This document shows positions 45,919 to 54,920 of a stretch of DNA of 64,000 bases, in pieces. Position 1 is the first letter of the stretch, and each line of letters begins with the position of its first letter. The notes beneath the pieces are model-generated. The model was not told where the DNA came from, searched no databases, and was given only the letters and a program-made list of their open reading frames with translations. The stretch is taken from contig CAMUBY010000006.1 of assembly GCA_947087265.1 (NCBI GenBank), positions 1 to 64,000 of the forward strand. The letters run 5' to 3'. This stretch comes from an uncultured Clostridia bacterium. Lineage in GTDB: Bacteria > Bacillota > Clostridia > Christensenellales > Borkfalkiaceae. A program made the position numbers and the translations under genes.

Positions 45919-48492
45919 ATGGACGCAAATAAATTAACGCAAAAATCGGTACAGGCGATTCAAAACGCACAAAAACTTGCGCTCGAATACGGGAATGCGG
46001 AACTTACTGCTTTGCATTTGTGCCATGCGCTTTTTGAAAAAGACGGCATTGTTTCCCGCATTTTAACGCGTGCGGGAACGGATGCGGAAGGGCTTGCACG
46101 TTCTGTTCAGGAAGAAATCGAGCGCTTGCCGCGCGTATCGGGAGGCTCGGAGGCTTATCCTTCCGCAGCGCTCACGAGAACATTGAACGAGGCGGAGAAA
46201 CTTGCTGCCAACATGAAGGACGAATACATTTCCGTCGAACATCTGTTTTTATGCTTATTCGATAATACCGAGCGCGGTTTGAAAGAAATTTTATTAAAAT
46301 TCGGCGTCACAAAAGATTTGTTTCTGAAAGGGCTTAAAGAAGTACGCGGAAATCAAAACGTAACGAGCGATAACCCCGAAGACACCTACGAAGCACTGCA
46401 AAAGTACGGCACCGATTTAACCGCACGTGCACGCAGTCATCAGTTAGAACCTGTTATCGGTAGAGACGAGGAAATCCGAAACGTGGTGCGAATTCTTTCG
46501 CGCAAGACGAAGAATAATCCCGTTTTAATCGGCGAGCCGGGCGTCGGCAAAACTGCGATTGCAGAGGGTTTGGCGCAGCGTATCGTAAAGGGCGACGTAC
46601 CGGAAGGGCTTAAAAACAAGACGCTGTTTTCGCTCGATATGGGCGCCTTAATTGCAGGCGCGAAATACCGCGGGGAGTTTGAAGAACGCTTGAAAGCGGT
46701 ACTTAGCGAAGTCACAAAATCGGAGGGGCAAATTCTGCTGTTTATCGACGAATTGCATACCGTCGTCGGCGCAGGTAAAACGGACGGCGCCATGGACGCA
46801 GGCAACCTCTTAAAACCGCTTCTTGCGCGCGGAGAACTGCACTGTATCGGTGCAACGACGCTCGACGAATACCGCAAATACATTGAAAAGGACGCCGCAT
46901 TAGAGCGTAGATTCCAGCCTGTTCTTGTAAACGAACCTACGGTAGAAGATACGATTTCCATTTTGCGCGGACTGAAAGAACGCTTTGAAATTTTCCACGG
47001 CGTGCGCATTCACGACGACGCGCTCGTTTCTGCGGCGGTGCTTTCCAACCGTTATATTTCCGACCGCTTTTTACCCGATAAAGCCATCGACCTCGTGGAC
47101 GAAGCGGCGGCGATGATTCGTACGGAAATTGACTCCATGCCCGCCGATATGGACGCGTTAAACCGAAAGATTATGCAACTCGAGGTAGAAGAAAAGGCGC
47201 TTTCCAAAGAAAGCGACAACCTTTCCAAAGCACGTTTTGAATCTCTTAAAAAGGAACTTGCCGAACTGAAAGAAACCTACGCAGGCATGAAAGTCAAGTG
47301 GGAAGACGAGAAAAACGCTATCCGTTCGGAAAAAGACTTGAAAGAAAAGATTGATTTCTTAAAGGGAGAAATTGATTCCGCAATGAATCGCGGCGAGTTG
47401 GAAGAGGCTTCCCGTCTGCGTTACGGCGAACTTCCAGAGCTGGAAAAAAAGTTGGAACATGCCAAACAGAACGTGAGCGGAAGGGAAAACGCGCTCTTGC
47501 AGGACGAAGTAACGGAAGACGAAATTCACCGCATTGTTGCAAGATGGACGGGAATCCCTGTTGCTCGACTCAAAGAGGGAGAACGCGAAAAAATACTGCG
47601 CCTTGAAGAAGATTTACACAAGAGCGTTATCGGGCAAAACGAAGCGGTACAGAAAGTGAGCGAGGCAATCTTACGTGCGCGCGCAGGCATTTCAGACCCC
47701 AACCGGCCAATAGGTTCGTTCCTGTTTTTAGGCCCTACGGGCGTTGGGAAAACCGAACTTGCAAAATCGCTTGCAAGAAATCTCTTTGACGAAGAAAAGA
47801 ATATCGTGCGAATCGATATGTCCGAATATATGGAGAAATTTTCGGTATCGCGGCTCGTCGGCGCGCCTCCAGGATACGTGGGTTACGAAGAAGGCGGCAC
47901 GCTTACAGAGGCAGTACGGAGGAAACCGTATTCAATTGTGTTGTTCGACGAAATCGAAAAAGCGCACCCCGACGTATTTAATATTCTGTTGCAAATTCTC
48001 GATGACGGCAGGGCGACGGACTCTCAGGGACGCACGGTCGATTTCAAAAATACGATTATCGTTTTAACTTCTAACCTCGGTTCGGAATTTATTACGGAGG
48101 GAATAGAAGACGGCGAAATTTCGGAAAGCGCAAAAGAGAAAGTGAACGCGCTTTTAAAACGCAGTTTCCGCCCCGAATTTTTGAACAGGTTAGACGAAAT
48201 CATCATGTTTAAGCCGCTTACAAGGGAAAATATTGCTGTGATAGTAGATATTACCCTGAACCGCTTAAAAGCACGGATGAGGACGGAAAATCTTACTTTA
48301 GAAGTTACGATGCGCGCGGCGGAACATCTTGCGGAAGAGGGGTACGATTCCGCTTACGGCGCACGCCCGCTAAAACGCTATATTCAATCTCATGCCGAAA
48401 CACTCATTGCGAAGTATATTCTAACTCAAAATCCTGCGGCAGGCAGCACATTGACGCTCGATTACGGCAAAGACGGTTTATATTTGAAATAA
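45919..48492 (+). CDS. clpB: ClpB protein disaggregase
   Basis: 857 residues, full length. Clp-N repeats (1-145), AAA1 with Walker [16 protein letters not shown] (about 204-218), coiled-coil M domain (about 410-520), AAA2 with [15 protein letters not shown] (about 606-620). The M domain separates it from ClpC and ClpA. Works with DnaK to recover aggregated proteins. A TATAAT at 45884-45889 lies upstream; I found neither a CIRCE element nor a CtsR-type repeat, so heat-shock control is unresolved. GGGAGGT precedes the ATG. Confidence 0.96.
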   Translation: MDANKLTQKSVQAIQNAQKLALEYGNAELTALHLCHALFEKDGIVSRILTRAGTDAEGLARSVQEEIERLPRVSGGSEAYPSAALTRTLNEAEKLAANMKDEYISVEHLFLCLFDNTERGLKEILLKFGVTKDLFLKGLKEVRGNQNVTSDNPEDTYEALQKYGTDLTARARSHQLEPVIGRDEEIRNVVRILSRKTKNNPVLIGEPGVGKTAIAEGLAQRIVKGDVPEGLKNKTLFSLDMGALIAGAKYRGEFEERLKAVLSEVTKSEGQILLFIDELHTVVGAGKTDGAMDAGNLLKPLLARGELHCIGATTLDEYRKYIEKDAALERRFQPVLVNEPTVEDTISILRGLKERFEIFHGVRIHDDALVSAAVLSNRYISDRFLPDKAIDLVDEAAAMIRTEIDSMPADMDALNRKIMQLEVEEKALSKESDNLSKARFESLKKELAELKETYAGMKVKWEDEKNAIRSEKDLKEKIDFLKGEIDSAMNRGELEEASRLRYGELPELEKKLEHAKQNVSGRENALLQDEVTEDEIHRIVARWTGIPVARLKEGEREKILRLEEDLHKSVIGQNEAVQKVSEAILRARAGISDPNRPIGSFLFLGPTGVGKTELAKSLARNLFDEEKNIVRIDMSEYMEKFSVSRLVGAPPGYVGYEEGGTLTEAVRRKPYSIVLFDEIEKAHPDVFNILLQILDDGRATDSQGRTVDFKNTIIVLTSNLGSEFITEGIEDGEISESAKEKVNALLKRSFRPEFLNRLDEIIMFKPLTRENIAVIVDITLNRLKARMRTENLTLEVTMRAAEHLAEEGYDSAYGARPLKRYIQSHAETLIAKYILTQNPAAGSTLTLDYGKDGLYLK

Positions 48493-48505
48493 CTAAATAA
48501 GGATG

Positions 48506-48537
48506 AGCCGAAGCAATTGATTCGGCTTTTTCTTTTT
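48506..48537 (+). terminator. terminator after clpB
   Basis: AGCCGAA...TTCGGCT followed by TTTTCTTTTT. Confidence 0.85.
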
Positions 48538-48569
48538 CGGAAAAATATCAGAAAGACTCTTAAAATCAT

Positions 48570-48598
48570 TTGCCTTTTTAGAGGATATGTTGTAAAAT
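48570..48598 (+). promoter_or_regulatory. promoter of tRNA-Ser(GGA)
   Basis: TTGCCT, 17-bp spacer, TAAAAT, 11 bases before the tRNA. Confidence 0.7.
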
Positions 48599-48609
48599 AG
48601 ATTCAGTTT

Positions 48610-48699
48610 GCAGAGATGTCTGAGTGGTTTAAGGAGCACGATTGGAAATCGTGTGACGGGGATACTCGTCCGGAGGTTCGAATCCTCTTCTCTGCGCCA
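48610..48699 (+). tRNA. tRNA-Ser (anticodon GGA), prophage integration site
   Basis: 90 nt, class II: acceptor GCAGAGA/TCTCTGC, anticodon stem-loop CACGA-TTGGAAA-TCGTG giving GGA, long variable arm, T loop GTTCGAATC and encoded CCA. The last 19 bases lie within the 55-bp att repeat, so the gene stays intact after integration. Confidence 0.96.
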
Positions 48700-48735
48700 T
48701 ATAAAAACACCACAATATATTGTGGTGTTTTTGTT
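48681..48735 (+). repeat. attL, 55-bp direct repeat
   Basis: Identical to 60253-60307. Comprises the last T-arm and acceptor bases of tRNA-Ser with CCA, plus a hairpin AAAAACACCACAATA / TATTGTGGTGTTTTT that serves as the tRNA terminator. Confidence 0.95.
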
Positions 48736-48767
48736 ATTTTATGCACTATATTTTGTATTTTTACAAT

Positions 48768-49205
48768 TTATGGCACATTAATGGCACGTTTTTTCTCGCA
48801 AATTACCTCGTCTATGGCTGAAACAGCGATATTTTCACCGTCCGAATAGCAGTGTGAGTATTTTTCGAGCGTCATCTTAACGGAACTGTGTCCAAGCCGT
48901 TTTGATATAACTGTAATAGGCACGTTTAAGTGAATCAGCATGGACGCGTGCGAGTGCCGCAGGTCATGAATGCGGATATTTTTCAGTCCTGCATCATGAG
49001 TATATTTGCTAAAATAGCGTTGGTAAGTTCGTTGAGGAATGGGGGAATCTCCGCCGAATAAAAACTGAGAAGAAATGTTATTTTGCTTTTTATAGGCAAA
49101 GTATTCTTCTATTTGTTTTGTCATCACTTCAGGGAGTTGCACCTTTCTATTCGAGGTTGCCGTTTTCGGCGCAGTAATAAGATACTTATCCTTTGTCTTA
49201 TCCAG
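48768..49205 (-). pseudogene. int: tyrosine integrase, C-terminal fragment
   Basis: About 146 residues from DKTKDKYLITAPKTATSNRK to the stop. It retains the catalytic-domain motifs IRIHDLRHSHASMLI (His-x-x-Arg) and RLGHSSVKMTLEKYSH (His and Tyr nucleophile), but the N-terminal arm- and core-binding domains and first catalytic Arg are missing. To the right of about 49205 the sequence belongs to the scaffold-gene leader, so a deletion has joined mid-integrase to the head module. The reading frame stays open to 49382 by chance. Located next to attL, as expected. Confidence 0.85.
48770..48787. promoter_or_regulatory. candidate integrase arm-type sites, left end
   Basis: Two ATGGCAC direct repeats 11 bp apart (48770 and 48781), mirrored by TGGCAC/ATGGCAC at 60144-60161 near attR. 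Paired short repeats flanking both att cores are typical of tyrosine-integrase arm sites. Confidence 0.55.
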
Positions 49206-49326
49206 ACCGCGTAAAAATCTTGTAAACCTGCCGTTGAGCAGGTTTTTCATGCCCGATAAAGGAGGCGGGCGAACTATGACATTCGGTGGTTTTTTCAAAA
49301 AAAATAAAAAACAGGAGGAAACAAAA

Positions 49327-49785
49327 ATGACCACTTTGGAACAGGCCCGCAAGGCATACGAAGACCTTTCGGACGACGACAAGAAAAGTTTCCATCAGTC
49401 CATTGCAGACCGCGTACACGAAAGCATCGCGGCGCAGGAAAGGGCAGACGGAAACGAGAACAGCCAAAGCGCAGAAGCGCGTGAGCATGAAGCTCTCGGC
49501 GCGGAACACGCGGCAGGCAAAGGCGACGTGTCCGAACTTCACGAGAAAGACGACACGGCGGAAGAAAAGCATGAAGACAAACAGGACAAGGCTCATGCAG
49601 AATCGGAGGAATGGCGCAAGAGTGCGGAAGAAAGGTTTTCAAAAATCGAAGCCGCGCTCGACAAACTCTCTGGCGGAGATAAGTTGCAGGCGGCGCGCGA
49701 AAAATATGGACTTTCCGCAACTTCATCTTCCGGAGAGGGAAGAAAAGAATTCACGGAAGAAGACGTGAAAAAATTACTTGCTTAA
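49327..49785 (+). CDS. phage scaffold-like protein
   Basis: 152 residues, very rich in Glu, Lys, Ala and Asp, mostly predicted helix/coiled coil (about 10-130) and a C-terminal FTEEDVKKLLA. Immediately upstream of the major capsid gene, the standard place for a scaffold or capsid-assembly protein. The ATG at 49327 follows AGGAGG by eight bases; an in-frame ATG at 49276 (GGAGG ten bases upstream) would add MTFGGFFKKNKKQEETK. No sequence-specific signature; call depends on composition and position. Confidence 0.6.
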   Translation: MTTLEQARKAYEDLSDDDKKSFHQSIADRVHESIAAQERADGNENSQSAEAREHEALGAEHAAGKGDVSELHEKDDTAEEKHEDKQDKAHAESEEWRKSAEERFSKIEAALDKLSGGDKLQAAREKYGLSATSSSGEGRKEFTEEDVKKLLA

Positions 49786-49803
49786 AAAAAGGAGGAATAG
49801 AAA

Positions 49804-51369
49804 ATGGCAGGTTTAATTGAAACAAGCGGATTGAGTGATAAGGTTCTCTATTCGCAGATAATGACAAACCTTAAGGCAGCCTACAACAACTACGGTGTTG
49901 GCGACGGCAACTATCCGAAGGCAGAGGGGATTCTTGTTGACAGAATTCTCGAAAATGTTTGGATGAAGAACATTCTTGACGCGAGAATTTTTGCGGACGG
50001 CATGGGTATCACTTCAAGAACGGGCGACGCGCGTGCGGCGCTTGTGCGTGTGCCTATTATGGCGCCGCCCCGTTATTCCATGCGTACGATTACGATTGAC
50101 GCATCGCTTAACGGAAGACTCAACGGAACGCCCGGGAACGACGGTCTTGAAAACAAGAACCTTCCGAACGTCGTGCAGACGAACGGTGTGGATATCGCGC
50201 TCAATCAGGTTTACGACGACGCAACGATTATCTACGAACTCTCGCAGGATATGGTATCGCTGCCGCTTGCGGCAGAATACACGTCCATGATTCCGGGCAC
50301 AGTGGCAAACATGGAAGATACAACCATTCTCGCAACGCACCTCAAAGGCGCGCTTGCGCGTGCCGCAGAAGCGGATAACGCGAACGTAATCCCTGTTGAC
50401 CTTACCAACAACACGGAAGGGTATCTGCAGCAGATTATGAACAGCCTTATCGGCGCAATGACCAATCCACAGACCACTTGGTCGGAAGGTATTGTACAGT
50501 ACAGGCTCGAAGACAGCGTTATCGTTATGAAACAGTCGTTCTTCAACCGTCTGTTCTCCGTTCGCAACGGTGCGCTCGTGTCGGCTTCCAACCTCGCACA
50601 GGAAATGTTGCTTGGCGGCGCTATCACGGCAGACGGCAAGCCCAAGGGCGGGAATATCCGCGGTATGTACAGCGGTGTTTGGATTAAAGTCGTTCCCGAT
50701 TCCTATTGGAGACAGGCTGCGGCACTTATCGGTATTACCGCCGATACATACGCACAGTACGACAAAATCCAGGCGTATATCGCAAACGCACAGGGCTTTG
50801 CATTCGGTCGCGCACGCGCTACGATTAACCCGATTCCCAACCCCGGAAACGCAATTGGTACAAAAATTCAGAATCTGTTCCGTTGGGGTGCAGGCATGAC
50901 GAGAGGCTCGGCGGTTGCGGTCGTTATTGCAACCGAAAGCAACCTCACGGATTTCGTCAACCCCGTAGACGAGAACGGCAGAATTGTCGCACCCGACAGT
51001 TTCAACGACGTCATCAAGTCTTACGGCGTTCGTGCGGATTACGGCGACGCGTCCAAAATCGGCGTGTACGAAGGGAACAACACCACGACCGTAACGCTCA
51101 CCGTAACAGGTACGGAAAGCGCGGCCGTTAACAACGCGGCGCTTTTGATTACCAAGCAGAACGGCGACCAAATCGGCTATGTGAACAACGCGAACGGAAC
51201 TTACACGTTTATTCTCGGCAGAGGGGAAACGGCTACCATAGAAGTTTCCGCAACCGGATACACGAATGCTACCGTATCCGTTACGGCAGAAAACACTGCG
51301 GCTGCGACCTATGCGGCAACGCAAGCGCTTACCGCTGCGGCGGCTCGCACAAAGGCAGCGCAGAAATAA
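49804..51369 (+). CDS. phage major capsid protein with C-terminal Ig-like domain
   Basis: 521 residues. Residues 1-400 resemble HK97-type major capsid proteins of Clostridia phages in length and placement after the scaffold and before neck genes. Residues about 425-500 form a separate beta-rich module (VTLTVTGTESAAVNNAALLI, then GETATIEVSATGYTNATV) like bacterial Ig-like/PEGA domains, which commonly decorate capsids and bind surface glycans. The tail is Ala-rich. Capsid identity is moderately sure; the Ig-like call rests on the repeating Thr/Val pattern. GGAGG ribosome-binding site. Confidence 0.7.
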   Translation: MAGLIETSGLSDKVLYSQIMTNLKAAYNNYGVGDGNYPKAEGILVDRILENVWMKNILDARIFADGMGITSRTGDARAALVRVPIMAPPRYSMRTITIDASLNGRLNGTPGNDGLENKNLPNVVQTNGVDIALNQVYDDATIIYELSQDMVSLPLAAEYTSMIPGTVANMEDTTILATHLKGALARAAEADNANVIPVDLTNNTEGYLQQIMNSLIGAMTNPQTTWSEGIVQYRLEDSVIVMKQSFFNRLFSVRNGALVSASNLAQEMLLGGAITADGKPKGGNIRGMYSGVWIKVVPDSYWRQAAALIGITADTYAQYDKIQAYIANAQGFAFGRARATINPIPNPGNAIGTKIQNLFRWGAGMTRGSAVAVVIATESNLTDFVNPVDENGRIVAPDSFNDVIKSYGVRADYGDASKIGVYEGNNTTTVTLTVTGTESAAVNNAALLITKQNGDQIGYVNNANGTYTFILGRGETATIEVSATGYTNATVSVTAENTAAATYAATQALTAAAARTKAAQK

Positions 51370-51439
51370 TTAAACGGCTTTCACTGGGGTTTTGAGCCTA
51401 TCAAGCCCCATACCATAAAAATTTAACATGGGGGGATTT

Positions 51440-52024
51440 ATGAATCAGTTTAACGAAAACGAACATCCGCGGTCGGATGACGGGAAATTTACGGATAAAA
51501 ACAGTTCTTATGCAGACGGCGTAAACGAACGCATTAAATGGGCGAAAGAGAACGGTATTGACTTGCCTATATCAGCAGACGGTTCCGTCGATGACTTGAA
51601 ATTGCAGGAATTGTACGAGAGAGACAAAACGCCAGAAAATTCTCTTAAAGTTCTATTAGGAGAGAGGTTTGTAGACGTAAAAGGACAAGCAGCGATAGAA
51701 AAGTTGTTAAAGGAAAAGCGCGGGCATGTAAAAGGTGCATTTCATCGAGAGGATATCGGAGATATTGATTTGCTTTGGGGAAATGACGCTCTCGGATTGC
51801 AACATATTATCAAACAAAGAGAAAATCAGGGAATAAATATTGAAGAATTCTTAAGTGATATTTCAGAAGTAATAGAAGAAGGAGAATTTTTTCAGAAAAA
51901 CGAAAGAGGAAATTTTGAATTTTTACATAATGGAAAGATGGCTATAATAGCGCCAGAGTTTCACGGAAACAGACTTACGTTTGTTCTAACGGCATACAAG
52001 ACACGAAAAAAGCGTCGCTTATAG
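51440..52024 (+). CDS. phage BECR-fold nuclease (PBECR-like toxin)
   Basis: 194 residues. N terminus FNENEHPRSDDGKFTDK matches the linker seen in MuF-type phage proteins carrying C-terminal toxins. C-terminal domain (about 98-190) has GHVKGAFHREDIGDIDLLWG, GLQHIIKQREN and an LTAY motif typical of phage Barnase-EndoU-ColicinE5/D-RelE-like nucleases, with candidate catalytic His residues in AFHRED and LQHIIK. Here it is freestanding. Probably an RNase, possibly packaged or acting on competing phages. Start at 51440 is set by GGGGGGA; its 3' end overlaps an opposing small RNA gene. Confidence 0.65.
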   Translation: MNQFNENEHPRSDDGKFTDKNSSYADGVNERIKWAKENGIDLPISADGSVDDLKLQELYERDKTPENSLKVLLGERFVDVKGQAAIEKLLKEKRGHVKGAFHREDIGDIDLLWGNDALGLQHIIKQRENQGINIEEFLSDISEVIEEGEFFQKNERGNFEFLHNGKMAIIAPEFHGNRLTFVLTAYKTRKKRRL

Positions 52025-52106
52025 CGACGCTTTGTAAAGCGCGGGAAGCCCGCATCCCTTCCATTCATTTGCAGCCAAGCGGTAAATTTCTGCTGTCACG
52101 CTTTAC
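52006..52106 (-). ncRNA. structured small RNA antisense to nuclease 3' end
   Basis: About 100 nt on the minus strand between a consensus promoter and a strong terminator (AAAGCGTCGC-TATAA-GCGACGCTTT plus six T). Its ends pair through GTAAAGCG (52106-52099) and CGCTTTAC (52041-52034), enclosing two inner hairpins, GCAG...CTGC (about 52093-52071) and GCGGG-CTT-CCCGC (52053-52041), that is, a three-way-junction shape. It has no ORF with a ribosome-binding site. The terminator lies within the last codons of the BECR nuclease gene. No known family recognised. Confidence 0.7.
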
Positions 52107-52112
52107 ACTTAT

Positions 52113-52140
52113 ATTATACAACAAAATTAAAAAAAGTCAA
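52113..52140 (-). promoter_or_regulatory. promoter of antisense small RNA
   Basis: Minus strand TTGACT, 16-bp spacer, TATAAT. Confidence 0.8.
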
Positions 52141-52171
52141 CTGTAACTGTAAAAATTTTAAGGAGAAAACC

Positions 52172-52588
52172 ATGACAACTTATTCCTATAACGATGACTA
52201 TATGACGTTCGACGAACTGACGGGTCATTATGTGCTTACGGAAAAGGCAATTGTCGAGCGGTGCGCCGTTGATATCCGCGCAAGGTTTGCAGAGGATAGA
52301 ACGGTTAACCCCGAAATCGTCATCAACAAATTATGTCGCACGGCAAGCGACCAAATTTACGAGTTTATTCACAATTACTCGATTTACAACAAGCGGCAGG
52401 ACTGCATGATTGCGTGCAATCCGAACGTGCGCGCGGCGGTTCAGCGTGCCATGGAATATCAGGTAGAGTACATTCTCGGCAACGGCGATATTTTCATGTC
52501 GCTTCAAACAAGCGACGAGGGGAAAGAAATACATAAGATTAGTCGGGAAATCCTGGTGAACAGCGGCATTTGCTATTCGGGGGTGTAA
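52172..52588 (+). CDS. phage head-tail connector-like protein
   Basis: 138 residues, mainly helical, beginning with YSYNDDYMTFDELTGHYVLT. Size, the repeated helical layout and position after the capsid block fit a head-tail connector (gp6-like). No catalytic motif. Start follows TTTTAAGGAG. Next gene begins one base after its stop. Confidence 0.55.
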   Translation: MTTYSYNDDYMTFDELTGHYVLTEKAIVERCAVDIRARFAEDRTVNPEIVINKLCRTASDQIYEFIHNYSIYNKRQDCMIACNPNVRAAVQRAMEYQVEYILGNGDIFMSLQTSDEGKEIHKISREILVNSGICYSGV

Positions 52589-52589
52589 T

Positions 52590-52976
52590 ATGGATTGGCT
52601 CGATATCGCGCACCCGTCGCCGCAATTTACCGCGCACGCGAAATACTACGAACAGACAATCGACGACCCATCAATCGGCGGACAACCGTTCCGATACGAA
52701 AACGTTGACCCGTTTTCTCATACCTACCGAAGGCTATTCGGGAATATTCAAAGCACGGATAACGAAGGGGAAACGGCAATTCGCACCAACGACAGACTTC
52801 CGTTTCACAGGGGCTCATATGTGATTCTACCCGACGGCAGGGCATTTCAGATTATTCAGATGATGAAAGACGTGCAAAAAGCGTCCAAACAGGCATTGCG
52901 GTTTTTCCCTACACCGGTGGCAACGGAATACGTAATCCGAATGGTGCAAGTGGAGAACCCTTGGGAGGTATCATGA
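52590..52976 (+). CDS. phage head-closure/adaptor-like protein
   Basis: 128 residues, beta-rich second half (RGSYVILPDGRAFQIIQMM, about 75-93). Short neck proteins of this size follow the connector in siphophage genomes. Position-based call. Stop overlaps the next start (ATGACG within the last codons). Confidence 0.45.
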   Translation: MDWLDIAHPSPQFTAHAKYYEQTIDDPSIGGQPFRYENVDPFSHTYRRLFGNIQSTDNEGETAIRTNDRLPFHRGSYVILPDGRAFQIIQMMKDVQKASKQALRFFPTPVATEYVIRMVQVENPWEVS

Positions 52977-53293
52977 CGCGGCAAAAAGTAATCAACGCAA
53001 TTATCGCAACCGTAGAGGAATTGCGCCCTTCTATCTATGTGCCGAACCCCCAAACGCGCGGAAAAACCTCCACGGGAAACATGGCGGACAATGCGTTGTG
53101 GTACAGTATCGAAGACGACGTTGTTGATGTTTATATCCACCCGGCAATTGCGCCGTATTGTTATTATACAAACGAGCCGTGGATATCGCCAAAGTGGAAG
53201 GGCAAGAAAAACCCGAACGAGGGCTGGTGGAAACGCTTTTGCGAAGAGTTCGCAAGGCGGCTCGCCGAAAAATTAAGAGGAGAAATCAAATGA
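52973..53293 (+). CDS. phage neck protein, unknown
   Basis: 106 residues starting MTRQKVINAIIATVEELRP; ends in a basic helix (RRLAEKLRGEIK). Not recognised by sequence. It lies between neck and tail genes and overlaps both by four bases, suggesting a tail-completion or neck role. Confidence 0.45.
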   Translation: MTRQKVINAIIATVEELRPSIYVPNPQTRGKTSTGNMADNALWYSIEDDVVDVYIHPAIAPYCYYTNEPWISPKWKGKKNPNEGWWKRFCEEFARRLAEKLRGEIK

Positions 53294-54444
53294 TTAAACT
53301 GACGCAACTTGCAGAAATGTTCGAGAACGGCTTGAACAATCTTTACGGAAACCCCGAAATTAAATTCCATATCTGGGCGGACGCGGGCAGGTTCGATAAG
53401 CCGCGCCGCAAGGGGAACACGATAACGCATTACATAGTGGGAAACCTGCGTTCTACCTCATCCTCGAACGACGCGAATTTACTCGTTATGGGCACGAACG
53501 ATTTATCGCTCGAATTTTCCATTCCCGTAAAGCGTCCGCGCACAAACGCAGCGCAGAGCGAAGAGGAACTTCAAGCGGTGCAGAACGGACAGTATCCGTT
53601 TTTGGAAGAAATTAAAAGCGTAATCAACAATTACTTCCAGGAAGCGCAAAGTGTAACGATACCCGTCGGCGAGGATATCTATTCGGTCTCGTTCAGCGCA
53701 GGCGTATCTCTTTCGGGGGTTGTGGATATTTCTCCCCAACTCGGTCAGCACGTTACCGCTTCCGTGTACGTGCAACTATTTTTTATCAAAGGCGGAACTA
53801 TTTCCAAAGACGTGCAGGTTACATTCGACGGCGTTCTCGTGCCGTATCAGCACGTGGACATCACGCGCGCCAATCAGATTGAGCGCGATGTGTATGCAGG
53901 AAAACTTGTCTCAAAAGGAATTTCCTCTTCGAGCGCATTCTCTATTGACCTTAATTTCCCGTCTAACGCCGATAACACCACAAAGGAGTTAATGCGCTTC
54001 GTGCTTGGCGGCGAGCCGAACACGGGGCATTTCGTGAACGTAAAGTGGGGAAATATTGACGAGAAACTCTATCTCATGACTGCCGACAACACAACCACGC
54101 GGGCGGAGGGCGTTACGATTGCAGGCGTTTCCGCCGCGCTTATCGAGGTTACGGAAAATCCCCACATTCTTTCGCTTCCTGCGGCTTTTCAAATGGGCAG
54201 ATTTGAGTTTAACTCTTCGGGCGTAACGCAGGTAACATTTGCGCTCAGTGAGCCGTGCAAAGCATTCATTGCAGGAAACGCCTACGATTGGGAAGCGCAG
54301 CAATACACGGTGGAATTATCCTACAACGACTTCATATTTGACGAAGAAGAAAATAAGTTTTACGTCTATCTGATTACCGATAAAAAAGTAACCGTAACAA
54401 GCGATATATCGTTCACGGTTACAAAGGAGGCGCAAAATGGCTGA
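53290..54444 (+). CDS. phage tail protein (possible tail tube)
   Basis: 384 residues, rich in beta-strand Val/Thr/Ser stretches such as DIYSVSFSAGVSLSGVVDIS (about 133-152) and VKWGNIDEKLYLMT. Size and position after the neck genes fit a tail tube or tail-sheath-less structural protein; no sheath signature seen. The ATG at 53290 overlaps the preceding stop (ATGA), deciding the start. Confidence 0.45.
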   Translation: MIKLTQLAEMFENGLNNLYGNPEIKFHIWADAGRFDKPRRKGNTITHYIVGNLRSTSSSNDANLLVMGTNDLSLEFSIPVKRPRTNAAQSEEELQAVQNGQYPFLEEIKSVINNYFQEAQSVTIPVGEDIYSVSFSAGVSLSGVVDISPQLGQHVTASVYVQLFFIKGGTISKDVQVTFDGVLVPYQHVDITRANQIERDVYAGKLVSKGISSSSAFSIDLNFPSNADNTTKELMRFVLGGEPNTGHFVNVKWGNIDEKLYLMTADNTTTRAEGVTIAGVSAALIEVTENPHILSLPAAFQMGRFEFNSSGVTQVTFALSEPCKAFIAGNAYDWEAQQYTVELSYNDFIFDEEENKFYVYLITDKKVTVTSDISFTVTKEAQNG

Positions 54445-54919
54445 CGGAATGCACCTGTATATCCATTTGAGCGAACTTTCAAGCAATTCCGCCATGGCGG
54501 GCGGTTCGGGTAGTAAATCCAAAGAACAGTCCGAAGGGGGGAGCGCAAAGAACATACAGCGCGCCGCGAAGAGCCTTGTTTCCTACTCCGTCGTGAGCGG
54601 AACGGCAAATAAACTTATCTCAAACAAAATCAGCCGCGTGTCTTTGCAGACGGGCGCAACGGAGTATGAACAGCGACTGCAAACTACTTATTCGATAACA
54701 AAGCAAGTAGTGGATACGGGGGTTTCGCTCGGTATCGGTATCGCAACGGGAACGTGGCCGCTGGTTCTGGCGGGGGTGCTTGTGTCGGGCGTAGGAAAGG
54801 CAATCGATATCGCAGAAAAACGAAACATGCTCCGCACGGAAAAGAACCTCGAAGATATCAGTATCAGTATGCAGAGAATCCGCGCGGGAACGACGGGAAG
54901 CAGAGGAGGAAATCAATAA
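54437..54919 (+). CDS. phage tail-region protein with hydrophobic segment
   Basis: 160 residues. Ser/Gly/Lys-rich N terminus, a helical centre and a hydrophobic stretch at about 98-122 (SLGIGIATGTWPLVLAGVLV). Function unknown; glycine-rich hydrophobic segments occur in tape-measure and holin-like proteins, but it is too short for a tape measure and lacks holin charge layout. Overlaps the upstream gene by eight bases. Confidence 0.45.
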   Translation: MADGMHLYIHLSELSSNSAMAGGSGSKSKEQSEGGSAKNIQRAAKSLVSYSVVSGTANKLISNKISRVSLQTGATEYEQRLQTTYSITKQVVDTGVSLGIGIATGTWPLVLAGVLVSGVGKAIDIAEKRNMLRTEKNLEDISISMQRIRAGTTGSRGGNQ

Positions 54920-54920
54920 C

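Noticed and set aside
49205..49382. Open frame extending the integrase fragment at its N terminus
   Set aside because: The added residues are antisense to the scaffold gene and its leader and do not resemble an integrase.
49804..51369. Capsid protein as an encapsulin compartment with cargo
   Set aside because: Flanked by scaffold, neck and tail genes and much longer than encapsulins; no cargo enzyme or loading peptide is evident.
52006..52034. Hairpin as simple rightward terminator of the nuclease gene
   Set aside because: The T run is on the minus strand only (six T); rightward it is followed by TTTGTAAAG, so leftward termination fits better.
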